From positions 3,038,001 through 3,102,000 of the forward strand of contig NZ_CP030055.1 in the NCBI RefSeq assembly GCF_015291645.1: 64,000 bases of DNA, given 5' to 3'. Position numbers and translations under genes: made by a program. The notes beneath the pieces are model-generated. The model worked only from the letters and a program-made list of their open reading frames with translations. It was not told the origin of the DNA and searched no databases. This DNA comes from Bradyrhizobium sp. CCBAU 53340 (GTDB lineage Bacteria; Pseudomonadota; Alphaproteobacteria; Rhizobiales; Xanthobacteraceae). Shown one piece after another: positions 1 through 8,572 of this stretch (position 1 is the stretch's first letter; each line of letters starts with the position of its first letter).

Positions 1-355
<355 letters not shown>

Positions 356-359
<4 letters not shown>

Positions 360-1711
360 GCGAGCGATCCGACATCTTGCCGACGCGCCAGAGCATGGGC
401 GGTATTACCGACCAGCTCACCGGCATTCCCCTGCATTTCCCGGCGGACCGCCGCTGGGTGATCGCCATGACGGTCGCAAGCGCGCTGCTGCTGTTGCTGA
501 TGGCCTCGGTGGTCGCGCTGTTTACGCGCGGCGTCGGCATCTGGGGCATCAACATCCCCGTCAACTGGGCGTTCGCGATCCACAATTACGTCTGGTGGCT
601 CGGCATCGGCCATGCCGGCACGCTGATCTCGGCGCTGCTACTGCTCACCGGCAGCGAGTGGCGCAACTCGCTCAATCGTTTCGCCGAGACCATGACGCTG
701 TTCGCCGTGGTCTGCGCCGGCATCTATCCGATCCTGCATCTCGGCCGGCCCTGGTACGTCTATTGGATGTTTCCCTATCCGGCGACCATGGGCGTGTGGC
801 CGCAATTCCGCAGTCCGCTGGAATGGGACATCTGGGCGGTGCTGACCTATCTGACGGGCTCGCTTGCGTTCTGGTACACGGGCCTGATCCCTGATCTCGC
901 TGCCGCACGCGATCGCGCGACGCGGCGGGGCTGGCAAATTTTCTTTGGCATCACCGCGCTCGGATGGCGCGGATCGGCCAGGCATTGGCAGCGCTGGCAG
1001 CAGGCCTACCGGCTGACCGCGGGGCTTGCTGTGCCGCTGGTTGTCTCCGTCCACAGCGAGGTGTCGTTGCTGTTCGCCGCCGGGCAGATCCCGGGCTGGC
1101 ACTCGACGATCTTTCCACCTTACTTCGTGCTGGGGGCGGCCTTCTCCGGTTTCGCCGTCGTCTCCATCATCACAGTTTCTCTGCGCTCCTGGTTCGGGCT
1201 GAAAGACCTCGTGACTGACGATCATCTCGACCTGCTCGGCAAGGTCTTGCTCGCGACTGGCCTGATGACCGGCTATGGCTACGTCTTCGAGGTGTTCGAT
1301 GCGGTCTATTCCGGCGAGGCGCACGAGATCCAAACGCTGGCCGACCGTTTCACCGGCCCTTATTCCTGGACTTATTGGGGCGCGGTCATCTTCAACTTCA
1401 TTCCGCTGCAGGCGCTGTGGTGGCGAGAGGTGCGGCGCAGCGGCTGGATGCTCCTGCTGATCTCCGCGTCCGTCGTGGTCGGCATGTGGCTTGAGCGCTA
1501 CATGATCCTGGTCACCAGCCTTTATCGCGACTTCCTGGTGTCGTCGTGGAGCCACTTCACGCCGAGCTTCTGGGACTGGTCGACTTATTTCGGCACGATC
1601 GGACTGTTCCTGGTGCCGTTCCTCATCGCCATCAGGCTCGTTCCCATGATCTCGATCTTCGAGAGCAAGGAGCTCCTCCACGAGGAAAAGGAGGAGCAGC
1701 AACATGGCTGA
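356..1711 (+). CDS. actC: Alternative complex III membrane subunit ActC (NrfD/PsrC family)
   Basis: 451 residues of mostly hydrophobic sequence with about ten predicted membrane segments, typical of the NrfD/PsrC quinol-binding membrane anchor family. It starts with [18 protein letters not shown] before the first helix, and contains the conserved [14 protein letters not shown] and [15 protein letters not shown] stretches. In alternative complex III this subunit oxidises quinol in the inner membrane. The start overlaps the actB stop (ATGA) and the end overlaps actD by 8 bases, so the genes are translationally coupled. The length fits ActC. Confidence 0.92.
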
Positions 1712-2234
1712 ACAGCTCTACGGCGCGCTGGCTGAATTCAAGTCCCCGGAAGATCTGCTGGCGGCGGCACGCAAGGCGCGGGAGGCCGGCTATCGCAGCC
1801 TCGATGCTTTCACGCCGTTCCCGGTCGAGGGCCTGGATCGCATCCTGCGGTTTCCGCGGGCTACCATCTCCTTCGTCGGCCTCGGTGGAGCGATCGTCGG
1901 CGCAAGCACTGCACTCGCCATGCAGTTCTTCGCCAACTACGACTACCCGCTCAATGTCGGGGGACGGCCGATCTATCCGATCTCGGCCTTTGCGGTCGTG
2001 ACCTTCGAGCTCACCATCCTGTTCTCCGCGCTTGCCATGCTGTTCGGAATGCTGTGGCAGAACGGGCTGCCGCGGCTCAGCTATCCCGTGTTCAACGGCG
2101 AGCGGTTTCACCGCGCCAGCAAGGACCGGTTCTTCCTCTGCGTCGGTGCAGAAGATGCGAGGTTCGATGCGGGTGAGACACTGGCCTTCCTCAGCAGCAC
2201 CGGAGCGTTGTCGGTGGAGCTGGTGCCGGAATGA
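1704..2234 (+). CDS. actD: Alternative complex III subunit ActD (DUF3341)
   Basis: 176 residues, normal for the DUF3341/ActD family. The opening YGALAEFKSPEDLLAAARKA and the YRSLDAFTPFPVEGLD block are the family signature, followed by two membrane helices (about residues 55-75 and 95-120) and a hydrophilic tail ending in a short beta-rich segment. ActD is a small membrane subunit of alternative complex III without a known cofactor. A GGAG ribosome binding site lies in the end of actC. It overlaps the next gene by 4 bases. Confidence 0.93.
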   Translation: MAEQLYGALAEFKSPEDLLAAARKAREAGYRSLDAFTPFPVEGLDRILRFPRATISFVGLGGAIVGASTALAMQFFANYDYPLNVGGRPIYPISAFAVVTFELTILFSALAMLFGMLWQNGLPRLSYPVFNGERFHRASKDRFFLCVGAEDARFDAGETLAFLSSTGALSVELVPE

Positions 2235-2761
2235 ACAGGTGGCTGGCCATCGTTACGCTTGCCGGTCTGCTCGGCGCCTGTGACCAGAACATGGACGAGC
2301 AGCCGCGTTACAGCGAATATTCGCGCGCGGCGCTGTTTCGCGGCAGCGTGCTGCGACCGCCGCCGGCGAACACGGTCGCCCGGGACGATCTGGATCGGGA
2401 GCAGGCGGCCAAAACCAAGCCTGTGCTGTCAGCCCAATTGCTGGCGCGCGGGCGGGAGCGCTTCCGCATATTCTGCTCACCTTGCCACGGCGGCGCCGGC
2501 GACGGGACCGGCATCGTCGTCCAGCGCGGCATGCCGGGCCCGACGAGCTATCACGACGACCGGCTGCGCACCGCCGACGATCAGTATTTCTTCGACGTGA
2601 TCACCAACGGTCACGACGCGATGTATTCCTATGCCGCCCGCGTCCCGCCTGGGGATCGCTGGGCGATCGTCGCCTATATCCGTGCGCTCCAGCTCAGCCG
2701 CCGCGCCTCGCTCGACGATGTGCCGGCTGACCAGCGCGCCAGGCTGGAGAGCCAGCCATGA
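2231..2761 (+). CDS. actE: Alternative complex III monohaem cytochrome c lipoprotein ActE
   Basis: 176 residues. The N-terminus is a lipoprotein signal with the lipobox LLGAC (lipidated Cys near residue 17), so the protein should be anchored in the membrane facing the periplasm. One haem c site is present, CSPCH at residues 82-86, with a methionine in the DAMYSYAARVP segment as likely sixth ligand. This is the electron exit subunit of alternative complex III. It starts in an ATGA overlap with actD and ends in an ATGA overlap with actF. Confidence 0.93.
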   Translation: MNRWLAIVTLAGLLGACDQNMDEQPRYSEYSRAALFRGSVLRPPPANTVARDDLDREQAAKTKPVLSAQLLARGRERFRIFCSPCHGGAGDGTGIVVQRGMPGPTSYHDDRLRTADDQYFFDVITNGHDAMYSYAARVPPGDRWAIVAYIRALQLSRRASLDDVPADQRARLESQP

Positions 2762-3867
2762 GAGATCCCGGCAGCGCAAGGAGCGTGGTGGCGGTGGTGT
2801 CGGGCCTGGCGTTGATCGCCGGCTTTATCATCGACGCCAGATCGACGACATCGGCCTACCTCGTCGCCTGGAGCGCTTTGGCTGCTATTCCGATCGGCGC
2901 ATTGATCGTCTTCATGACCAGCTATCTGGTGCGGCGGCGCTGGACTGAGACGCTGCATCCGATCTTCGTTGCGACATCTGGCATTCTGCCCGTCGCCGCA
3001 CTGACGTTTATCCCCGTCCTGCTCTTCATGAGGGAGATCTATCCGGCCATCGCGGATGGATCCTCATTGCCGCCGTTCAGGGCGCACTGGTTTGTGCCGT
3101 GGTTCTTTGTGCTGCGGACGGTGCTCTATTTCCTGATCTGGGTCGCACTCGCCCAACGGCTCCGGCGCGCCTGGTGCAATGACGACGCCATGGTGCGCTC
3201 GGCCTCGGTGGGATCGATCGTGTGGACGCTGACTGTGTCGTTTGCCGGGATCGACTGGCTGGAATCGCTCGAGCCGGAATTTCACTCCTCGATCTACGGA
3301 CTCATCTTTCTCAGCTTCCTGCTGGTGAACGGAACCGCGTTCGTCATCGCGGCCGGCCTGTTGTCGTCGCGGCAAATTGGTCCGAGCCGCGGCTATAGCG
3401 GCCTGCTGCTCTCGGTCCTGCTGCTGTGGTGCTACCTTCACGCCATGCAGTACATCGTGATTTGGTCGGGCGACATCCCTAAGGAGGTCACCTGGTATCT
3501 GGTGCGATCGGAGAACGGCTGGCAGCTCGTGCTCGCCGCGCTCTCATTCGGGCAATTCGTCTTTCCGTTCTGTGCGCTGCTGAGCAGCCGGGTGCGGTCG
3601 GACCCGCACTGGCTGCTGGCGCTGTGCGGGTTGACGCTGGCGATGCGGTGGCTGGAAGCCGCGATCCTCATCCTGCCGGCCATTCACGGCGTGTCCGCGA
3701 TCGTCACCGGCGCCATGTTGATTGCCGCCGGGTTCTTCCTCGGCGCGATCTTCTGGCTGGCGTTCGATGCCGTTCTCACGCGGTCCGAGGAACCAGAGCC
3801 GTTGGGCGCTATCTGGTGGCGTGCTCGCGCCGGAGCAGAAGCCCGATCAGCAGGGCAAGGACGATAG
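2758..3867 (+). CDS. actF: Alternative complex III membrane subunit ActF-like
   Basis: 369 residues with roughly ten hydrophobic helices. Position directly after actE, and motifs such as the short hydrophilic loop with VSFAGIDWLESLEPEFHSSIYG and the late ENGWQLVLAA, match ActF, the second large NrfD-like quinol-side subunit. The predicted function is structural or quinol-linked in the same complex. The last ~34 residues are hydrophilic and rich in Arg and Ala, and the gene end overlaps the convergent SCO gene by 59 bases. No cytochrome oxidase genes follow, unlike in many act clusters. Confidence 0.88.
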   Translation: MRDPGSARSVVAVVSGLALIAGFIIDARSTTSAYLVAWSALAAIPIGALIVFMTSYLVRRRWTETLHPIFVATSGILPVAALTFIPVLLFMREIYPAIADGSSLPPFRAHWFVPWFFVLRTVLYFLIWVALAQRLRRAWCNDDAMVRSASVGSIVWTLTVSFAGIDWLESLEPEFHSSIYGLIFLSFLLVNGTAFVIAAGLLSSRQIGPSRGYSGLLLSVLLLWCYLHAMQYIVIWSGDIPKEVTWYLVRSENGWQLVLAALSFGQFVFPFCALLSSRVRSDPHWLLALCGLTLAMRWLEAAILILPAIHGVSAIVTGAMLIAAGFFLGAIFWLAFDAVLTRSEEPEPLGAIWWRARAGAEARSAGQGR

Positions 3868-4588
3868 CCCCGATGGAGGACGTCGCGATCAGCAGCCGCC
3901 GCGCGGCGAGCGTGTAAGTGCCGCTCGCGGGATCGAAGCCGTAGCAGAGCAGATGGACCTGGTCGGTCCAGCCGCCGACGTGTCCTCGGCCGGCCTCCAC
4001 CACAGCGAGACGCAGATTGGTGTTATCGACGGCCAAGGCTGAGAGCGCGCGCGAAATCCGACCACCCGGCGTTACCACAAAGGCTGCAGCAGGATGGGCG
4101 AATTGGTCATGCTCGCGATCGTAAACGGGCTGCACACCGAACGCGCCGGTCAACGTACTGATATCAGGCGCAGTCGCCCGGAGAAACACGCTGTGCTCGG
4201 CGAGCCCGTTGCTGGGAGTGAGCTGCGCATTCATCATCGCCAGCGCCTGAGCCGCCGTATCCCTGGGATCGAAGCTGACAACGATGAGCCGAAAATCCTT
4301 GCCGGCGCTGAGGCCCGTATCGGCCAGCGCGTTCGACACGATCGAGATCGCCGGCCCGCACAGCGTCTCGCAGGTGTAGTCGGCCAGGATCCACACGGTC
4401 GGGACGCCGCCAAGCCAGGTCTGCAGCGATGCGCTGCGCTCCTTCAGGTCGCTCATTCGAATCTGCAGGGGCAGCTGTGCGCTCGGACGAGGAGCGAGGG
4501 TGACCTGTTCGAGCTGCGAGGCTGTGAGGGCCGCCTGCGCAGGTGGTGATAGTGCGGCCCAGGCAATCAGCGCGACGGTCCGTCCCAC
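3809..4588 (-). CDS. SCO1/SenC-family copper chaperone with C-terminal membrane anchor
   Basis: About 259 residues when started at GTG 4588, which gives a clean signal peptide (GRTVALIAWAALSPPAQA) behind an AAGGTGG site. An in-frame frame extends to 4852 but reads through the rnhB remnant and is probably not used. The thioredoxin-like body shows TCETLCGP (Cys 73 and 77, the CxxxC copper site) and a later FAHPAAAFVVTPGG holding the third ligand His. A single helix near the C-terminus (SIGAIVLALLIGLLL) anchors it. SCO proteins deliver copper to CuA of cytochrome oxidase, which agrees with a partner for the neighbouring respiratory complex. It converges on actF and overlaps it by 59 bases. Confidence 0.85.
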   Translation of the reverse strand: MGRTVALIAWAALSPPAQAALTASQLEQVTLAPRPSAQLPLQIRMSDLKERSASLQTWLGGVPTVWILADYTCETLCGPAISIVSNALADTGLSAGKDFRLIVVSFDPRDTAAQALAMMNAQLTPSNGLAEHSVFLRATAPDISTLTGAFGVQPVYDREHDQFAHPAAAFVVTPGGRISRALSALAVDNTNLRLAVVEAGRGHVGGWTDQVHLLCYGFDPASGTYTLAARRLLIATSSIGAIVLALLIGLLLRREHATR

Positions 4589-4739
4589 GGCTTTTGCGGG
4601 GGGCCACCTTGTGGAAGGGACGTGCAAACACTGAACCGGCAATTTGCGTCTCTGGTTCCCGAGGATGCCCGGAACGAACATGCGCACCCGATAATGGTTC
4701 CAAGGGACGGCGGTCACTCGGAAGGGATCGCCAGTCCTC

Positions 4740-4922
4740 CTGAAAAAACTTGACGCCGCGGCTCGTGAAGAACTCGCGAAGGAGATCAAGGAAAAGGCTG
4801 AGAGTTGGTATGTGGCGTTTGTCGAGGTCGAGGAGATCGACGCGATCAACATCTATTGGGCGGACATCCAGGCTATGCAGCGTGCGGTCCGGGGGCTGGG
4901 GTTGCTGCCGAGTGCGAATTGA
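4740..4922 (+). pseudogene. rnhB: Ribonuclease HII remnant (rnhB fragment)
   Basis: About 60 codons that align by eye with the region after the DSKK motif of RNase HII: LKKLDAAAREEL, then EIKEKAESW, VEEIDAINI and QAMQRAVRGL, compared with the E. coli protein's KKL, EIKEKALSW, HEIDELNI and AMQRAVAGL. The catalytic N-terminal GxDExGRGP part and the whole C-terminal half are missing. The frame stops at TGA 4920. It is a decayed piece of rnhB. It lies antisense to the unused upstream extension of the SCO frame. Confidence 0.72.
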
Positions 4923-5038
4923 TCGCCAAGCGAGCGAATGAAAGTAACCGAGGGCTCTATCTTCGGGCGGGTCAGCACTACTGCGATCTAGCAAACGACA
5001 TGCGTGCCTTGATTGCATCATTCGACGTCGCTGCATAG
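4910..5038 (+). other. Unrecognised helical open frame after the rnhB remnant
   Basis: A second frame stays open after the rnhB fragment ends and reads ECELIAKRANESN, then RGLYLRAGQHYCDLAND and MRALIASFDVAA before a TAG. The composition is that of a real charged helical protein, but there is no start codon with a ribosome binding site at its head, so I take it as a C-terminal scrap of another small gene fused to the rnhB remnant. I do not recognise the family. Confidence 0.3.
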
Positions 5039-5803
5039 CACCCAACGGGGTCCCTCCGACCAATCAGATCGGCCGCAGACCTGGCTTTAGGTCTGAAGGT
5101 CCGAAAGGTCTTAGGCCGAGAAGTCCGCAGTAGATCAGATCGGTCGCGGCAGCACGTCTTGGTGCACGCGCGAAATATGTTGTCGTGGACCACAAGTCGC
5201 GCTTCCTTACTATGCAAGCAGGAGCGCGCTCGATGTCTTAGCTACCGGCGCCGTCCGTCAGAGCGTGGTGCGAATACATCGGGTCCCGTGGTTCGTTCCG
5301 TGCATCGAACGGCATACATCGGCGGCCGCGAGCCGGGAGAATGTGCCCAATCGTCCAGATGTGCCGCTACATTAACTTGTCTGGCCTTCTTTAAAAGTGC
5401 GTCACGCTCCGGCCCGGGTGTAGCTGCCTGGCCTGCTCAATGATCTTTAGTGCCCAGATGTAAGGCGAGCTTAAAGGCTGAGGTGTTGTTTGAAACGACG
5501 CCGACGACTTGATCATGACGTTGCCCCCGGTTTGAGTTGGGCGGGAGCGCGACGCTGCGTTCTAATCACCGATGTTGCCTTGGGCTGCGCGGTGATGGAT
5601 GCAATTTGCTGAAGCGGAAAATCATCTCGGGTCGCTTTTGTTCAGAAAGTGATTTGTTCTGTAGGAGCAAATGCCTATGGCAATTGCCGGCAGGGTCGCG
5701 AGCATCACTCTCAGGCACCAGCCCGTCGAGCGCTGTGCCCGGCAGGCTCCTTCAAAATACAACCGTGCTTGGCCTGCGAACGACACTGAAGTTCTGGTTC
5801 GAT
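5039..5803. other. Gene-poor region, no supported gene
   Basis: 765 bases between the remnants and the end of ppa. Several open frames exist on both strands, but they have Arg/Ser/Cys-rich shadow-type composition and no good ribosome binding site. A short AGACCT/AGGTCT inverted repeat lies near 5078-5095. I see nothing else that I can name. Confidence 0.4.
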
Positions 5804-6319
5804 TCAGCAGGCCAGCCTTTTGATGGTCTTGGTCGCCCGGCCGGGCCCATGCCAACCAAGGAATTTCAGCGCCTTGTTCTCCAGGGCGTTAGTCGCTTGA
5901 AAAAACTGTTCGAGATCATCGCGCGCATGGGAGGGGAGATCGCGGATATCCTTGAGGTTGGTTTCGAGCGGTGATCGGTCGGGCACCGCAAAAATGCGGT
6001 CGTTTCGCTCCTTCTTTCCCTTTTTCTTCTGTTCGACTTCGAGAATGCCAACGGGGCGACAGCGCAGCACCACTCCCGGATAGGTCTGCGCATCATGCAG
6101 GATCAGCACATCCAGCGGGTCACCGTCATCGGCCTTTGTCGAGGGAATGAAACCCCAATCGTAGGGATAGGTCAGGCCCGCCATGAGCGACTTCGCCAGG
6201 GCAAAGACACCGAGGTTGGGATCGAAATCGAGCTTGCACGAGCTGCCGCGCGGCGTCTCGACGACCGCAAAGACATTGTCTTTGTCGGCCCAGCTCGGCA
6301 GTTTTGTCAGATTGGTCAT
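5804..6319 (-). CDS. ppa: Inorganic pyrophosphatase, family I
   Basis: 171 residues, the usual bacterial length. Family I signatures are present: the substrate-binding Lys in CKLDFDPNLG, the YPYDWGFIPSTKADDGDPLDVLIL block with the metal-binding aspartates (DGDPLD), and later Asp and Lys residues in RNDRIFAVPD. The enzyme hydrolyses pyrophosphate to two phosphates in the cytoplasm. The ribosome binding site before ATG 6319 is weak. The gene stands alone on this strand, downstream of the DUF892 gene and separated from it by a hairpin. Confidence 0.93.
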   Translation of the reverse strand: MTNLTKLPSWADKDNVFAVVETPRGSSCKLDFDPNLGVFALAKSLMAGLTYPYDWGFIPSTKADDGDPLDVLILHDAQTYPGVVLRCRPVGILEVEQKKKGKKERNDRIFAVPDRSPLETNLKDIRDLPSHARDDLEQFFQATNALENKALKFLGWHGPGRATKTIKRLAC

Positions 6320-6356
6320 GGCAACAGTCGCCTATCGTTGGGGCATCGAAAGGAAG

Positions 6357-6386
6357 CGGGCCTGACGAAATCATTCGGCAGGCCCG
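6357..6386 (-). terminator. Hairpin after the DUF892 gene
   Basis: Perfect 8-bp inverted repeat CGGGCCTG (6357-6364) and CAGGCCCG (6379-6386) with a 14-base loop, just beyond the stop of the DUF892 gene and before ppa. It lacks a clear T run, so it may be a weak or Rho-assisted terminator. Confidence 0.5.
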
Positions 6387-6396
6387 GAGGTGGCGA

Positions 6397-6912
6397 TCAG
6401 GCCGCGCTGGAGGCCTTCTTGTTGACGCCCTTACGCAGCGCCACCGTGTTGAGCTTGGTGTTCGCCGCCTTCTCTTCGTTCAGGTTCGTGTTCAGAAAGC
6501 GCACGATATCGTCGTGGCCAAGCCCTTCCGCCCAGGCGATCAGCGTGCCATAGCGGCAGATCTCGTAATGTTCGACGGCCTGCGCGTTGGCGACGATCGC
6601 CGCATCCAGCACCGCCTTGTCTTCGATTTCGCCGGCCGTCTCGTCGGCTTCCTTGATGATGCCGTCGATAGCAGGACATTGCGTGCCGCTCGGTGACTGG
6701 CCCAGTTTTTCAAAGGCCTTTTCGAGACGTTCGACCTGCTTGTTCGTCTCTTCGAGATGGTTCTTGAGGCCGGTGACGAGAGCTCGGTCGGTGGCTTTGT
6801 CGATCATTTTCGGCAACGCTTTGAGGATCTGCTCCTCGGCATAATAGATGTCCTGCAAGCCATGCAGCAGCAGATCATCCATTGTCTTGATGTCTTTCGT
6901 GAATAGTCCCAT
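6397..6912 (-). CDS. DUF892 / YciE-YciF ferritin-like protein
   Basis: 171 residues of four-helix-bundle ferritin-like sequence. It begins with the family hallmark TMDDLLLHGLQDIYYAEEQ followed by ILKALPKMIDKATD, and carries paired Glu/His positions (LEETNKQVERLE, AVEHYEICRYGTL, LNTNLNEEKAA) that could hold a di-metal site. DUF892 proteins are stress-associated, and their catalytic role is not settled. A GGAG ribosome binding site precedes ATG 6912. The C-terminal VNKKASSAA tail is Lys/Ala-rich and disordered. Confidence 0.88.
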   Translation of the reverse strand: MGLFTKDIKTMDDLLLHGLQDIYYAEEQILKALPKMIDKATDRALVTGLKNHLEETNKQVERLEKAFEKLGQSPSGTQCPAIDGIIKEADETAGEIEDKAVLDAAIVANAQAVEHYEICRYGTLIAWAEGLGHDDIVRFLNTNLNEEKAANTKLNTVALRKGVNKKASSAA

Positions 6913-7108
6913 GGCGTCTCCTCGCGTTCAAAGCGATGGAACGGCACGGATCGGGCTTTGTTCCTCGCCGCCGTTGCCGCGGCCCGGTCGCGCGGGTTGG
7001 ATCGCCACGCTGGCTGTCCGTTTGCGAAAGGTGCACGGAGCCCGCTTCCCGTCGCAGGAGGAACTGCCGCTCCAAGCGGGCGTTTTGCTTCATTGCGCGG
7101 AGTTCGGG

Positions 7109-7329
7109 ATGGTCAGCACCTCGTTGTGGATGAATACGGAGATTCTGCCGGGGCGGGCGAGCTCAAAGGCGAGGCCCATTGCGATGTAGCTGTAGTTGGC
7201 TCAGGCATCGCCGGGCTCTCGACCGCCTACGAGCTTTGTAAACGCGGCCAGTCGGTCATCGTGATTGATCGCAAGGGCATCGCGAGCGGCATGACGGCGC
7301 GTACCTCGGCACATTTGGCGCCGCTCTGA
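7109..7329 (+). pseudogene. FAD-dependent oxidoreductase, frameshifted N-terminal stub
   Basis: The start ATG 7109 reads STSLWMNTEILPGRA in frame 2. The continuation is in frame 1: GELKGEAHCDVAVVGSGIAG, then LSTAYELCKRGQSVIVIDR and GMTARTSAHLAPL to TGA 7327. The two parts fit together as the N-terminus of a DadA-type FAD oxidoreductase (GxGxxG dinucleotide fold), with a frameshift near 7150-7165. About 400 residues that should follow are absent. It is a clear pseudogene. Neighbouring sequence up to 7380 shows no further homology. Confidence 0.75.
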
Positions 7330-7381
7330 TGAGCGAGTTCAAAAAGTTGCGCGGCGCGACGGCGGCCGTAACCTGCTGGGC

Positions 7382-7534
7382 TTATGATGTCCGCCCGTCG
7401 GCGGCAGCACCCCGGCTTTTAAATGCGGCATCGGTCTCGAAGAGCTGCGTGCTCGAGACGGAGATGAGGTCGGGGTGCGCTTTCTTCATGACCAGCGCAT
7501 TCAGGTAGGGCTTTTCGAATTGGACGCCCCGAGA
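7382..7534 (-). other. Unrecognised C-terminal protein scrap
   Basis: Between an upstream TAG (7535-7537) and a TAA at 7382 the minus strand reads VQFEKPYLNALVMKKAHPD, then LISVSSTQLFETDAAF. This looks like genuine protein sequence but lacks a start codon and most of any domain. It is probably a remnant of a gene lost when the region decayed. I do not recognise the family. The rest of 7330-7626 holds nothing I can support. Confidence 0.3.
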
Positions 7535-7626
7535 CTATCGTCATCCTGGCTGCAGATGGCCTCGGTGCGTCACTGCTGCCCGATTAGGATTCAATTCGAG
7601 CGTTGAACTCAGTTTGATCCCTCCGG

Positions 7627-8553
7627 CTACTTTCCGGCTCCCGTGGTCAAGCCGCTGACGATGTAGCGCTCAAGGAAGATGCCGACCAGGACCAGCGGCG
7701 CGATCGCCGCCGTCGACAGCGCAGCCATCGACCACCAATTGATGCCTTGCGAGCCGGTCTGGCTCGCCACCATCACCGGCAGCGTCTTCGCGTCGGTGCT
7801 GGTGAGGAGGGCTGCAAAGAAGTATTCGTTCCAGCACAGCACCAGCGAAAGGATGAACGCGGCGGCCATGCCGGGCACCGCGAGCGGCAGGATGATACGC
7901 AGGAACGCGCCCCAGGTCGACAGGCCATCCACGAAGGCGGCCTCATCGAGCTCGATCGGAATCGCGTTGAACTGGTCGCGCATGATCCAGATGACAATCG
8001 GCAGCACGGTCAGCGTGTAGAGCAGGATCAGGCCAAACGTCGTGTCGAGCAGCGCCAGGGCCTTGTAGAGCACGAGGAACGGCAGCGCGAGAACGACCGG
8101 CGGCAGGATCAGCTGCGACATGAAGAAGAACAGGATGTCGTCGTTGCGCATCCAGGCAAATTTGTAACGAAAGCGGCTCAAGCCGTAGGCGGCTAGCGAT
8201 CCGAGGGCGAGCGCGAGCAGCGATGCGCCGACCGAAGTGATGATGCTGTTGACGAAGCGGTTCATGAACTCGGAACGCGCGGTCGAGGTCCCGAACAGCG
8301 TATCGGGCGACAGGCCGATCGAGCGCCAGCCTTTCCAGTCCGGCTGAAAATCGACCCAGGGGATCAGGTGCGCCTGAGTCACATCGACCGCCGATTTGAA
8401 CGAGGTCGTAACGGTCCAGTAGAGCGGAAACAGGCAGATGAAGGTCCAGAGCAGCAATGCGGCGTAGATCAGCATGCGGCCGAGCGTGCGCCTGGCGCCC
8501 GGTCCCGCCGGATGTTTGCGGTTCGGCTTCGATGCGACGCTCGACATGGACAA
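7627..8553 (-). CDS. Carbohydrate-type ABC transporter permease (MalG-like)
   Basis: 308 residues with six membrane helices and the binding-protein-dependent permease EAA loop near residue 205 (EAAFVDGLSTWGAFLRIILP), which docks on the ATPase. The N-terminal ~30 residues are polar and cytoplasmic. It is the third gene of a binding protein-permease-permease operon, 19 bases after the first permease. The MalG-type C-terminus ends in a short hydrophilic tail. The substrate cannot be read from sequence. A polyol or sugar is usual for this class. Confidence 0.88.
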   Translation of the reverse strand: MSMSSVASKPNRKHPAGPGARRTLGRMLIYAALLLWTFICLFPLYWTVTTSFKSAVDVTQAHLIPWVDFQPDWKGWRSIGLSPDTLFGTSTARSEFMNRFVNSIITSVGASLLALALGSLAAYGLSRFRYKFAWMRNDDILFFFMSQLILPPVVLALPFLVLYKALALLDTTFGLILLYTLTVLPIVIWIMRDQFNAIPIELDEAAFVDGLSTWGAFLRIILPLAVPGMAAAFILSLVLCWNEYFFAALLTSTDAKTLPVMVASQTGSQGINWWSMAALSTAAIAPLVLVGIFLERYIVSGLTTGAGK

Positions 8554-8572
8554 TCGCTCAAACTCCTTTGCT

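Noticed and set aside
5159..5974. Plus-strand frames of 94 and 145 residues beside and over the ppa end
   Set aside because: Ser/Arg/Cys-rich composition, no ribosome binding site. The second overlaps ppa antisense.
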